The position numbers were made by a program, and so were the translations under genes. Of a DNA stretch of 64,000 nucleotides, positions 23,973 to 32,523 are shown in pieces (position 1 is the stretch's first letter; the number at the start of each line of letters is the position of its first letter). The notes beneath the pieces are model-generated. The model saw nothing but the letters and a program-made list of their open reading frames with translations. It did no database searches and was not told the origin of the DNA. This DNA is from Phycisphaerales bacterium (GTDB lineage Bacteria > Planctomycetota > Phycisphaerae > Sedimentisphaerales > Anaerobacaceae). The stretch spans positions 1-64,000 of the forward strand of contig JAUVYV010000001.1 in NCBI GenBank assembly GCA_030602885.1, given 5' to 3'.

Positions 23973-26114
23973 ATGTATGACAAGCGCGTCAAAGTTCTTG
24001 TGTTTTCAGGTGTCGTTTTGCTGGCTGTCTGCCTGTTTCGTCTGGCCAGTATGCAGTTGTTCTCGGATTCGTTCTATAGAGAGCGGATTGACGAGCTCAA
24101 ATTCCGGCAGCGGCAGTCCCGTCAGTTGCGAACCATCAGGGGCAGGATACTCGATAGAAACGGCGAGGTACTTGCTGTTGATGAGCCGCGTTTCCATTTG
24201 GGGATAAGTACCGAGTTGAGCAGTGTTCTGGATGAACGAGTCCGAAAGGCAAAGCTGCTCAAAGCCGCTAAGCGCAGCGCCGACGATGCGGTTTCACAGG
24301 TCCGAAAGCAACTGGCCGATGCACGCGCGGAGCTGGAGTTGATAATCGACAAATGTGTGCAATTTGGAATGGGCCGTGAAGAGGTTCTGCAGCGGCTGGC
24401 GAATATAAACGACAGGATCTGGGACCTGCGGACGTTCATCGCGTGGGTGCGAAACGGGCCGAGCTCGGGCGTACTGGACAGGCACAATCAGAACATAAGC
24501 AGCATCCCTCTTTCGGAGGCAATTGCGGATTTTGAGGGAAAATTCGGTGAGGACCGGCGTCTGCTGCTTATAGGCGCAGTCGATGACATTGCCGATATGG
24601 CAAAGAGCCGGCCGTTACTCGAGTTGAAGACGGACGATGACGTTTTTGCCGCTCAGCTTGAATTTCTGAACGTTGACGGCGTTGACATTGTAGTGACCGG
24701 GCACAGGGTTTACCCGCACAATTCGGCTGCTGCTCAGACAATCGGCTGGGTCGGGCCGCCGCAGCAGCAGGATAAGGAGCTTTTCGCAGGCGACCGGCTG
24801 CTGCGTTACCTGAGCGATGAGGTTTGTGGTCGGGAGGACGGCGTTGAGCATGTCTGTGAGGCCGTCCTGCGGGGGAAAAGAGGAGAGGTTGTTTACGATA
24901 TTGACCGGCAGCTCGTGGACAAAATTGACCGTCGGTTCGGCAGTGACGTTCGGCTGACACTGGATATCGAGCTGCAGCGGAGAATTGAAGCTTATCTGGC
25001 GGATTGCGGTTTCAATCCGAACTGCGAGGCGCCCATGGCGGCAGTTGTCATTGATGTTGCCGGCGGTGACATTCTCGCGCTGGTTTCGTTGCCTAACTTT
25101 GATTTGAATCTTGTACGGCAGGATTACGGTGTTCTTGTAAGCGACCCTTGCGAGCCGTTACGCAACCGGGCGATCAATAAGCAATATCCTCCCGGCTCGG
25201 TGGTAAAGCCGCTGATTCTTATTGCGGGACTGGAATCGGGCAGGATCACTGCGGGCGAGGTGATTAGCTGTCCCGCTGAAGAGGCGCCGTCCGGCTGGCC
25301 AAGCTGCTGGCTCTACAGGCGGTACAACTGGCTTGGACATGACGGCCTTTGGCCCAACAACGCACACAACGCCATCAAGGGAAGCTGCAATATCTACTTC
25401 TCCAGACTTGCAGATCGGCTTGACCCTCTGGTCCTGCAAAACTGGCTCTACAGGTTCGGCTATGGCCATGTGCTTGCACTTGCCCCTCGAGCCGCAGCAC
25501 GGGATGAACCTGCGAGGGATTTCAGACAGGCACAGGGACAGATATCGAATGTGCGTCCGAAAGAGACGATTACGAGTTTCGAGCAGTTGCCTGAGCTTTC
25601 ACCGAGTGAACGAAGATGGTTCGGCATAGGCCAGGGCAATTTCAGTGTAACGCCTCTGCAGGTGGCCAATGCAATGGCCGCTATAGCCCGCGGCGGATTC
25701 TATAGGTCCCCTCGCCTTATTTTCGCCGACGAAGACGCCAATTCAGTCGCACAAGTGAATCTCGGAATCTCTCAGGGTACGCTGGCTGTGGTTTACGATG
25801 GCATGTGGGCCGTCGTCAATGAAGCCGATGGGACTGCCAATAAAGAGTTTGCATTTGCTGTTCGCAGCTTTGCCGAGCAGGATGTGAAGGTCTATGGCAA
25901 GACGGGTTCCACTGAAGGGTCCGAGCACGCCTGGTTTGCCGGCTTTGCCAAAGACAGCGACGGCAGTAGCCTGGCGATGGTCGTGGTTGTCGAAGGAGGC
26001 CAACACGGCTCAAGCGATGCAGCGCCTTTGGCGCGTGACATAATCCAGTTCTGCATCGAAGCCGGTTACATCGGCCAATCTGCGGTTCAGATGTCGCCGG
26101 GCTTATCGCGGTAA
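23973..26114 (+). CDS. mrdA: Penicillin-binding protein 2 (elongation transpeptidase)
   Basis: Class-B peptidoglycan transpeptidase of the elongasome, 713 residues. An N-terminal membrane helix (about 7-27) is followed by a dimerisation/pedestal region extended by a helical insert (about 85-140) and the transpeptidase domain (about 340-700). Active-site motifs: Ser409-V-V-Lys412 (PPGSVVKP), Ser471-Cys-Asn473 (KGSCNIYF) and Lys643-Thr-Gly (YGKTGSTEG). Its last 28 bases overlap, tail to tail, the end of ftsI on the other strand. rodA is not adjacent. Confidence 0.94.
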   Translation: MYDKRVKVLVFSGVVLLAVCLFRLASMQLFSDSFYRERIDELKFRQRQSRQLRTIRGRILDRNGEVLAVDEPRFHLGISTELSSVLDERVRKAKLLKAAKRSADDAVSQVRKQLADARAELELIIDKCVQFGMGREEVLQRLANINDRIWDLRTFIAWVRNGPSSGVLDRHNQNISSIPLSEAIADFEGKFGEDRRLLLIGAVDDIADMAKSRPLLELKTDDDVFAAQLEFLNVDGVDIVVTGHRVYPHNSAAAQTIGWVGPPQQQDKELFAGDRLLRYLSDEVCGREDGVEHVCEAVLRGKRGEVVYDIDRQLVDKIDRRFGSDVRLTLDIELQRRIEAYLADCGFNPNCEAPMAAVVIDVAGGDILALVSLPNFDLNLVRQDYGVLVSDPCEPLRNRAINKQYPPGSVVKPLILIAGLESGRITAGEVISCPAEEAPSGWPSCWLYRRYNWLGHDGLWPNNAHNAIKGSCNIYFSRLADRLDPLVLQNWLYRFGYGHVLALAPRAAARDEPARDFRQAQGQISNVRPKETITSFEQLPELSPSERRWFGIGQGNFSVTPLQVANAMAAIARGGFYRSPRLIFADEDANSVAQVNLGISQGTLAVVYDGMWAVVNEADGTANKEFAFAVRSFAEQDVKVYGKTGSTEGSEHAWFAGFAKDSDGSSLAMVVVVEGGQHGSSDAAPLARDIIQFCIEAGYIGQSAVQMSPGLSR

Positions 26115-27832
26115 TGGTGTGACTGCTGTGCCGGAGAGAACAGTTGATTGTTTTCGAGGTAGGTAAGGGTTTTCTCGAGGATTTTTGCGGCGACGGGGGA
26201 GGCGACGGCGCCGCCTGTGTAGCCCTTGCCGAGCGAGCGATTAGGTCGTCGAATTGAGACCAGGACGATGACTGCAGGGTCCTCGGCGGGCGCTCCGCAC
26301 ACAAAAGAGGCCACATAGTAGCGGTCAGAGTAACCCTTCTCGTCGCTCTTTGCGATATTTGCAGTTCCCGTTTTGCCAAAGACCTGCCATTTTTCCAGTT
26401 TGGCTCTTTTGCCGGTCCCCTCGTTCACCACGCCCACCATCGCCTCTGTCACAATCCAGCTGGCGACCTTGGGGTCTATTACATAGCCGATATTCGGCGG
26501 CGGGCGTTTTAGTTTCACGATCTGCCCTTCGTTATCCACAATCGCCCGGACCAGATAGGGACGGACGGGGTGGCCCCCGTTGGCGAGTATGCAGAAGGCC
26601 TGGACAAGCTGGATTGTGGTGACTGTGATTTCGTGCCCGAAAGGTATTCGCGTTACGCTGTAGCCGGTCCATTTTCTTACGGGCCAGATAAGCCCGCCGG
26701 CTTCTCCGGGCAGGTCGATGCCTGTCTTTTTGCCGAAGCCGAAGAGCTTAAGGCCCTTGTATAATTTGTCTTTTCCGAGTCGTTGGCCTATCTTTGCCAT
26801 TCCTATGTTGCTTGACTTGATAAGTATTTCGCGCAGGGTCAGGTTGGCGAACCCCTCTCGATATTCGCCTATTCGGCCGAAGCCCCTGCCGCGGTAATTG
26901 CCGTTTTCGCAAAATATCTTCTCTTCTTCGTTTACCACGGCGCAGTCGAGTGCAATAGCAGCGATTACGGGTTTGAGGAGGCTGCCGGGCTCGTACTGGT
27001 CGGTGATCGCGTGGTTGCGCAGATCGTTCGGCTCTGCCGAGCTGAAATTGGCAGGGTCGAAGTCCGGCAGAGAAACCATGCCTAAAATCGCTCCGGTCTT
27101 TGGTTCGGCAACAATGGCGACACCGGACTGGGCCTGGTATTCGGCCAGCCGCTGTTGAAGTTCTGTCCGTGCGAACTGCTGAATGGTCGAGTCAATTGTG
27201 AGGATAATTCCAACGCCGTCAGTGACACTTGAAGTTTGTGGTCTGAGTCGAACAGGCCGGCGTGATATATCGGCAAAGAAGACGTTCTTGCCTGCCGAGC
27301 CACGGAGGTCCTTATCGTACTGCAGCTCGATGCCTTCGAGGCCTCTGTCGTCGGTGCTCGCAAACCCAACCACGTGCGCAGCGGCCGGGCCCATTGGATA
27401 ATGCCTTTGCCACTCCGGCTGGACTCCTATGCCGGGTATCCTGCGGGCGGCCCGGCACTGGTTCGGCTCCGCGTCGGTTTTGATTCTTGCAAAACCCGGG
27501 TTGTTGCTTTCGGTAATGAGTCTGCAGATTATGTGAGCGCCCATATCCACTATCGGAGCCAGTTGGCTGGAGGTGTCCTTTGGCTCGGTGATGGCTCGAG
27601 GCTCGGCGAAGATGGTCTGAACTTTATTGCTTGCTGCGAACACCCTTCCGCGACAGTCGAGAATGACGCCACGTTGGGGCTGGCGGTTTATAAAGCCCTG
27701 CTGCTGCTTAGTGCAGACGTCAGTATAGTAGTCCGTCCTGAAGTACTGGAGGAACAGACACCGCCCGGCCAGTGCGCCAAACGCCACAATCAGCAGGCCG
27801 AACAGCACAATGGTAATGCGAACATTTTTCAT
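26087..27832 (-). CDS. ftsI: Division transpeptidase FtsI (PBP3)
   Basis: Class-B septal peptidoglycan transpeptidase. ATG 27832, with GGAAAG eight bases before, gives 581 residues; a GTG 33 bases upstream is an alternative. Membrane helix MKNVRITIVLFGLLIVAFG at the start, then the pedestal domain, then the transpeptidase domain with Ser284-L-L-Lys287 (PGSLLKP), KSSNIGMAKIG and FGKTGTANI. It is the last gene of a short dcw cluster; murE, murF, mraY and ftsW, which usually follow, are missing here. Confidence 0.95.
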   Translation of the reverse strand: MKNVRITIVLFGLLIVAFGALAGRCLFLQYFRTDYYTDVCTKQQQGFINRQPQRGVILDCRGRVFAASNKVQTIFAEPRAITEPKDTSSQLAPIVDMGAHIICRLITESNNPGFARIKTDAEPNQCRAARRIPGIGVQPEWQRHYPMGPAAAHVVGFASTDDRGLEGIELQYDKDLRGSAGKNVFFADISRRPVRLRPQTSSVTDGVGIILTIDSTIQQFARTELQQRLAEYQAQSGVAIVAEPKTGAILGMVSLPDFDPANFSSAEPNDLRNHAITDQYEPGSLLKPVIAAIALDCAVVNEEEKIFCENGNYRGRGFGRIGEYREGFANLTLREILIKSSNIGMAKIGQRLGKDKLYKGLKLFGFGKKTGIDLPGEAGGLIWPVRKWTGYSVTRIPFGHEITVTTIQLVQAFCILANGGHPVRPYLVRAIVDNEGQIVKLKRPPPNIGYVIDPKVASWIVTEAMVGVVNEGTGKRAKLEKWQVFGKTGTANIAKSDEKGYSDRYYVASFVCGAPAEDPAVIVLVSIRRPNRSLGKGYTGGAVASPVAAKILEKTLTYLENNQLFSPAQQSHHYRDKPGDI

Positions 27833-27912
27833 GCGTTTTGCTTTCCGGCACCCGTTGCGCCGCACGCAGTTAGTGTATCCTCAGCACTGTGCGGTCTGCT
27901 CGCGCATGGGCG

Positions 27913-28146
27913 TTAGTAACCGAGCTGCTGTGAAACGCTCGCCGGGTTTATCAGGTTTTCGAGTCGCAGCTGCTTGCTTGCGAGCTGTTGTTTTAGCTGA
28001 CCTTGGTCGGCCTTGAATCTGTAAAGCCGATAGACAATGCGATTGTTGACCCCGCGGAGATACACAGTGAAAAGCAGAATAACTGCAAAGTACAGAATAG
28101 CAAAAAGCAAGCAGAACCGCAGTTTCATATATCCCAGCCCCGGCAA
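27913..28146 (-). CDS. ftsL: FtsL-like septum protein
   Basis: 77 residues: a short start, one membrane helix (CLLFAILYFAVILLFTVYLRG) and a leucine-zipper-like periplasmic helix (about 40-70). Size, topology and position immediately before ftsI identify it as FtsL, which recruits the septal synthases. Sequence similarity in this family is always low, so the call rests on context. A start at the internal ATG 28128 (MKLRFC) is equally possible. Confidence 0.75.
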   Translation of the reverse strand: MPGLGYMKLRFCLLFAILYFAVILLFTVYLRGVNNRIVYRLYRFKADQGQLKQQLASKQLRLENLINPASVSQQLGY

Positions 28147-28175
28147 TCATGTCGGCTTTGGTCGGCCCGGATACC

Positions 28176-29024
28176 TCATTTTGCCGGCAACCTCAGCCGC
28201 ATCCCTGCCATAAGCTCGTCCTCATTCTTTATAACGTCGGAGTTCAGCTTTGCTATTTCCCTGTAACGGCTCGGGTTTCCGAGCTGTTCAGCGGCGATTT
28301 GCCACAAGCTATCACCTTCACGTACAATGCATACTTTGCTCCTCTGGGTGAGTTGGCCGGTGTTGGCAGCATGCCTTTTGCCGACGGATTCGACCTTGAC
28401 AAACCCAGGCCCGGAAAGCACACCCGCAGTTTTCGTGCTGTCCGGCTGAGAACCGGCCGGCGGCGGTATGACGAGTTTTTGCCCGACGTAAACTTCATCG
28501 GCTGATCCAAGAACGTTGCGATTGGCCTCGAATATTCGCTTTACGTTTATTAGTTTGTTACCATACAGGGGCCCGTATAGTTTGACGGCTATTCTGCTGA
28601 GATTGTCCCCATCCTGGACGACATAAAACCTTGGCAGGACACGCCTCTGACGTTCGGCTTCGGCGACGACTTGTCTTGCCGCCGCGCCGACGGACTGCGG
28701 CGCCGGCGGGGCGGTCTCAACCGTCTCGGTAACACTCGGCGGGGTCTTCGGCAGCGGCATTGAGAATCGAGCTTCCTGTTCGCCCGCAGAGGGATATCCG
28801 AGTGGTGCTCGTCTTTGGCCAGACCCTACCTGATTGTAGGCCAGCGGGACTCTGCGCTGCCTGGCGGCAAGGCCGGTCTGGCTGCCCTGCGAACCCACCA
28901 GCTTGGCGGTCAATTCGTTGCTGTTTTGTTTCTCGCGCGACCCCGGCAGCCCGTTGATTATAAAGGCAATTAAAAATATAAAGACCAGCCCCAACAGCAA
29001 TCCAATCTTGGCATCAGACGTCAT
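28176..29024 (-). CDS. Membrane-anchored double-LysM protein in the division cluster
   Basis: 282 residues: an N-terminal membrane helix (about 6-25), a ~100-residue Pro/Ala/Gln-rich linker, then two LysM domains, each with the YVVQDGDNLSRIA or CIVREGDSLWQIA opening and an N-x-D/L-VIPP/LRLP ending. LysM binds peptidoglycan glycan strands. It lies between rsmH and ftsL, where other bacteria have no such gene, so it may act in septal wall binding. There are no catalytic residues. Confidence 0.88.
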   Translation of the reverse strand: MTSDAKIGLLLGLVFIFLIAFIINGLPGSREKQNSNELTAKLVGSQGSQTGLAARQRRVPLAYNQVGSGQRRAPLGYPSAGEQEARFSMPLPKTPPSVTETVETAPPAPQSVGAAARQVVAEAERQRRVLPRFYVVQDGDNLSRIAVKLYGPLYGNKLINVKRIFEANRNVLGSADEVYVGQKLVIPPPAGSQPDSTKTAGVLSGPGFVKVESVGKRHAANTGQLTQRSKVCIVREGDSLWQIAAEQLGNPSRYREIAKLNSDVIKNEDELMAGMRLRLPAK

Positions 29025-29050
29025 AACTGAAACTCCGTTTTCTCCAATCG

Positions 29051-29956
29051 CTACTGTTTCTGTGCTATTCTGAGTTTTGCGCTTCTTGCTCTTCGATTTT
29101 CAGATATTTCCTTTCTGGTCGGCACAATCGGCTTTTTCGTAACAATCCTGTAGGTGCCGTTTTTGCCGTTTTCTTTGAAACTGCCCTTGACTAATCTGTC
29201 TTCCAAGCTGTGAAAGCTGATTACCGCAATGTAGCCGTTTTTCTTCAGCAGTTTTGGAGCCGATGCGAGCAGCTTGGCCAGGTTTTCCAGCTCGTTGTTG
29301 ACCGCGATTCTCAGCGCCTGAAAGGTTCTCGTCGCCGGATGTATCCTCGGTCTTCGTTTTCGCCTCGGCCTTGCCAATGCCTTACAGACGACCGAGGCCA
29401 ATTGTGCGGTCGTCGAAATCGGTTCATTGCTGCGATGTCGCACGATAAAGCGTGCTATCCGCCGGGATGCCCGGTCCTGGCCGAACCTGTAAATCAAATC
29501 AGCCAGCGATTTTTCGTCCGCTTTATTAACTATATCGGCAGCGGTCGTCTTTAAGCTTTTATCCAATCTCATATCCAGCGGCATATTCTGCTGGAAACTC
29601 AATCCCATCCGGGCGTCGGCAAGCTGAGCCGAGCAGACGCCCAGATCAGCCAGTATGAAATCAACCTTCTCAACGCCCTGCTCATCCAAACATTCGGCGA
29701 TCTGAGAGAAATTTGAATTGAGCAGTATGACCCTGCACGCGAGGTCATTCAAAATAGATTGGGCCCTTCGGATAGCGTTTGTATCCACGTCCAAGCCGAT
29801 GATAGCTCCCTCGGGGCCCAATTTTTCACCGAACAGGTAACTATGACCTCCCTGTCCAATGGTCGCATCGACCATCACCGCGTCCTGCGGCAAGCTTATC
29901 TGTTCGGTTAATGCCTTGGCAAGAACCGGTATGTGCTCTGTTACCGAATCATTCAC
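29051..29956 (-). CDS. rsmH: 16S rRNA (cytosine1402-N4)-methyltransferase
   Basis: 301 residues. AdoMet-dependent methylation of C1402 in the ribosomal P site. Family motifs are seen: HIPVLAKALTEQI at the start, DATIGQGGHSYLF (AdoMet loop), LADLGVCSAQLAD, QNMPLDMRLD and the RTFQALRIAVNNELE plus ISFHSLEDRLVK segments. It is the usual neighbour of mraZ, here separated by a 69-aa gene. Confidence 0.97.
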   Translation of the reverse strand: MNDSVTEHIPVLAKALTEQISLPQDAVMVDATIGQGGHSYLFGEKLGPEGAIIGLDVDTNAIRRAQSILNDLACRVILLNSNFSQIAECLDEQGVEKVDFILADLGVCSAQLADARMGLSFQQNMPLDMRLDKSLKTTAADIVNKADEKSLADLIYRFGQDRASRRIARFIVRHRSNEPISTTAQLASVVCKALARPRRKRRPRIHPATRTFQALRIAVNNELENLAKLLASAPKLLKKNGYIAVISFHSLEDRLVKGSFKENGKNGTYRIVTKKPIVPTRKEISENRRARSAKLRIAQKQ

Positions 29957-30024
29957 CTCTTGATAAATAGCACTGAACCTCTGTTTATTTCTCTCACAGG
30001 CTCGCTATATCCGACGTTTCTCTA

Positions 30025-30234
30025 TTAGACTGCAGCCGCTCTGCTTGGCTGTCTTCTCAACTTTTCGACAGCCGAAGAGAGTGCAATATCGGAAAAACCA
30101 CCCCCAAGCTGCCTGATGCGTTCCAGACGCTCGTCAAGAACGGCAAGCGAAGCGAAGCTCTGTTCGTCGATATTTCTGTTGCCCGTGACGCTGTCCTTGA
30201 CAATCTGCCAGTGGTCTGAATTCAACTCAATCAT
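30025..30234 (-). CDS. 69-aa hypothetical protein between mraZ and rsmH
   Basis: Small soluble protein without membrane helix or cysteines, starting MIELNSDHWQIVKDSV. GGGGAGG lies four bases before the ATG, and the tight packing in the cluster supports a real gene. The family is not recognised. Such an insertion between mraZ and rsmH is not standard. Confidence 0.7.
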   Translation of the reverse strand: MIELNSDHWQIVKDSVTGNRNIDEQSFASLAVLDERLERIRQLGGGFSDIALSSAVEKLRRQPSRAAAV

Positions 30235-30255
30235 TTTGCCTCCCCTTGTTACAAG

Positions 30256-30729
30256 TTATAGCTCCTGATTCTGTTTTTGGAGAGTCGTCTGGCGCGCCTG
30301 TGACATCTGCTTCTGGTATTGGGCCATGTGGTCCGCCAGATACTGCTCCCAGTGGTCGCAGTTCCACAGTTCAATGTGGTCTCTGACCCCAACCAAAGTA
30401 ACGTTATTTTTTAAACCTGCTCGATTGCGCAGTTTTTCATTTAAAAGCAGCCGTCCCTGGCTGTCCAGTTCGACCTTCCCTGCCAAAGCGAAACTGATTC
30501 GCTCGAACGCTACGGTTTCGTCCGGCGCGGTTGCCTTCGGCGTCCCTGCGAGCACTATCTGCTCGAAATACTTCTCTGGGTAGAGGCAGAGAATGCCGTT
30601 TGCGCCGAGGACGAGATAGAAATTGCTGCCATGCTCGTCGGCGTCGATTTGGCTTCGCAGCTTATTTGAGACTAAAACCCTGCCTTTGTTGTCGATGACG
30701 TGCTGGTATTCGCCTGTTAGTAAAAGCAT
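30256..30729 (-). CDS. mraZ: MraZ, transcription regulator of the division cluster
   Basis: 157 residues from ATG 30729, with GGGAG seven bases upstream. Two AbrB-like MraZ domains (about 5-50 and 80-125): LLTGEYQHVIDNKGRV with LVSNKLR, and KVELDSQGRLLLNEKLR. MraZ binds TGGG-type direct repeats with 10-bp period in its own promoter and represses or tunes the cluster. Such repeats lie at 30771-30784. The C-terminus has a Gln-rich tail (QKQMSQARQTTLQKQ). Confidence 0.95.
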   Translation of the reverse strand: MLLLTGEYQHVIDNKGRVLVSNKLRSQIDADEHGSNFYLVLGANGILCLYPEKYFEQIVLAGTPKATAPDETVAFERISFALAGKVELDSQGRLLLNEKLRNRAGLKNNVTLVGVRDHIELWNCDHWEQYLADHMAQYQKQMSQARQTTLQKQNQEL

Positions 30730-30764
30730 GGCATTGCTCCCACTGAGTATTACAATTGTGGGAT

Positions 30765-30792
30765 AAAATACCACTTTCCCCCACTGAGTCAA
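30765..30792 (-). promoter_or_regulatory. dcw promoter with MraZ operator repeats
   Basis: On the minus strand TTGACT (30792-30787), 16 bp and TATTTT (30770-30765). Between them lie GTGGGGG (30784-30778) and GTGG (30774-30771), exactly 10 bp apart, which fits MraZ-box spacing and would block RNA polymerase. Confidence 0.65.
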
Positions 30793-30809
30793 TAAATTAT
30801 TCCACTTTT

Positions 30810-30838
30810 TTGAAATTTTCTCAAAATTTTATTATAGG
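30810..30838 (+). promoter_or_regulatory. Possible promoter firing away from mraZ
   Basis: TTGAAA (30810-30815), 17 bp and TATAGG (30833-30838), directly in front of the structured region 30840-30944. Confidence 0.4.
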
Positions 30839-30839
30839 A

Positions 30840-30944
30840 CGTTGTGGGCGGGCAGACCCGGCTGAGTCGATGCAGGAGCTGGGAATGCCTGGTTTTGCCT
30901 ATCTTGCTGTTGCAGCTCGCGCAAAACCGGCATCGAGCCCAACG
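30840..30944. ncRNA. Candidate structured RNA, strand and family unknown
   Basis: Three nested perfect stems: CGTTG(t)GGGC with GCCCAACG (30840-30849/30937-30944), TCGATGC/GCATCGA (30867-30873/30930-30936) and GGTTTTGC/GCAAAACC (30891-30898/30921-30928). A side hairpin CGGG-CAGA-CCCG is at 30849-30860. No reading frame explains it. On the minus strand it would lie in the trailer of tRNA-Gly, with a GAAA-capped hairpin at about 30955-30966. Confidence 0.4.
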
Positions 30945-31064
30945 AAGGAACTTATGGCCTTTCGGCTTTGTTCACCTGTCGCCAGTTGTGCGATTATCCT
31001 GCTGTGGATATTGCCTGTGTCCCCACACGGCGCAGAGATCTCGGTTCTTCCGGCAAAGAAGAGA

Positions 31065-31135
31065 AGCGGGCGATGGGAATCGAACCCACATGACCAGCTT
31101 GGAAGGCTGGAGCTTTACCATTAAGCTACGCCCGC
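31065..31135 (-). tRNA. tRNA-Gly (anticodon UCC)
   Basis: On the minus strand the acceptor stem is GCGGGCG/CGCCCGC with discriminator T. The anticodon stem is CCAGC/GCTGG with loop CTTCCAA, and the T-loop is TTCGATT. No CCA is encoded. Confidence 0.95.
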
Positions 31136-31224
31136 AATTTGCCGTTTACTATCTGCAACTTATTATTTATCATCGAATTATAAGCGGTCAACTAACAATA
31201 ATCAATACCGAGGTGAGCTGAAAA

Positions 31225-32523
31225 ATGAGTATCTGCGAAGCAGCCATTGCGGCCAAATCGGCCTCGATAACGTTGGCGGCGGTCAAAACAGACGTCAAGG
31301 ACGGCGCGCTGGCCCGAATTGCCGACGCCCTGAGAACCCAAAGCGCCCGGATAATCTCGGTCAACGAAGAGGACCTCGCTGCTGCTGAAAAGAACAACCT
31401 TGCCAAGCCCCTGCTCAAACGCCTGAAATTCGACGAGGGCAAAATAGCCGATGTCTGCGCGGGTATCGAGAGCTTAATCAAACTCGATGACCCCGTGGGC
31501 AGAACAATCAGCGCTACTGAGCTCGATAAGAACCTTGAGCTTTATAAGGTAAGCTGTCCTATTGGTGTTATCGGCGTCGTTTTTGAATCGAGGCCTGATG
31601 CGCTTGTGCAGATTTCAACGTTGTGCCTCAAGAGCGGCAATGCAGTCATGCTCAAAGGCGGAAGTGAGGCTGCCAAAACCAACAGGATACTGGCTGAGAT
31701 AATTGCCCAGGCGTCTGTCGAGGCGGGACTGCCCGATGGATGGATTCAACTACTCGAAACGCGTGAAGACGTCGCTGAGATGCTCGCGATGGACGAATAT
31801 ATCGACCTGGTTATCCCTCGCGGCTCGAACGAATTCGTCCGCTACATAATGGACAGCACCAACATCCCCGTTCTCGGACACGCCGACGGTATATGTCACG
31901 TCTATATCGACGGTGAGGCAGACCTGGACATGGCTGTGAACATCGTTGTCGATTCGAAGTGTCAGTACGTTGCGGTCTGCAACGCCGCCGAGACGCTGCT
32001 CGTCGATGCAGCAATTGCGCAAAAGTTCTTGCCAAAAGTCAGGGCTGCTCTTGAAGAGAAGGAAGTGGCGATTCGCGGCTGTGAGAAGACCAGAGCGATA
32101 ATAGACGCCAAGCCCGCAACACAGGATGATTGGCGGACGGAGTATCTGGATTTAGTCATTTCTGTGAAAGTCGTGGATGGTTTGGATGAGGCGATTGAGC
32201 ACATAAACAAGTACGGCTCACATCATACCGACGCGATTGTCACCGCCGATGAGAAAAAGGCGGCGAAGTTTATGGATTTGGTTGATTCGGCAGACGTTTT
32301 CTGGAACTGCAGCACGCGATTCAGCGACGGCTATCGTTTCGGCCTGGGCGCCGAGGTCGGTATCAGCACCAACAAAATCCACGCCCGCGGCCCCGTTGGC
32401 TTAGAGGGACTGCTCATCTACAAGTACAAGCTCATTGGCACCGGCCAAATCGTCGCCGACTATGCCGGCCCCAAAGCAAAAAAATTCACGCACAAAAAGC
32501 TGAGCGGGGGCTGTGAATGCTGA
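31225..32523 (+). CDS. proA: Gamma-glutamyl phosphate reductase
   Basis: NADPH-dependent reduction of glutamyl-5-phosphate to the semialdehyde, second step of proline synthesis. 432 residues, an aldehyde-dehydrogenase fold. Visible: FESRPDALVQISTLCLKSGNAV, VIPRGSNEFVRYI and the catalytic Cys in SKCQYVAVCNAAETLLVD. Near full length at the C-terminus (RGPVGLEGLLIYKYKL). GAGGTGAGC precedes the ATG. proB lies 2.2 kb downstream with two unrelated genes between. Confidence 0.97.
   Translation: MSICEAAIAAKSASITLAAVKTDVKDGALARIADALRTQSARIISVNEEDLAAAEKNNLAKPLLKRLKFDEGKIADVCAGIESLIKLDDPVGRTISATELDKNLELYKVSCPIGVIGVVFESRPDALVQISTLCLKSGNAVMLKGGSEAAKTNRILAEIIAQASVEAGLPDGWIQLLETREDVAEMLAMDEYIDLVIPRGSNEFVRYIMDSTNIPVLGHADGICHVYIDGEADLDMAVNIVVDSKCQYVAVCNAAETLLVDAAIAQKFLPKVRAALEEKEVAIRGCEKTRAIIDAKPATQDDWRTEYLDLVISVKVVDGLDEAIEHINKYGSHHTDAIVTADEKKAAKFMDLVDSADVFWNCSTRFSDGYRFGLGAEVGISTNKIHARGPVGLEGLLIYKYKLIGTGQIVADYAGPKAKKFTHKKLSGGCEC

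Noticed and set aside
30756-31124. A 122-codon plus-strand frame between mraZ and tRNA-Gly
   Set aside because: It runs through the mraZ promoter and the antisense of a tRNA, lacks a ribosome-binding site and has no coherent protein pattern.
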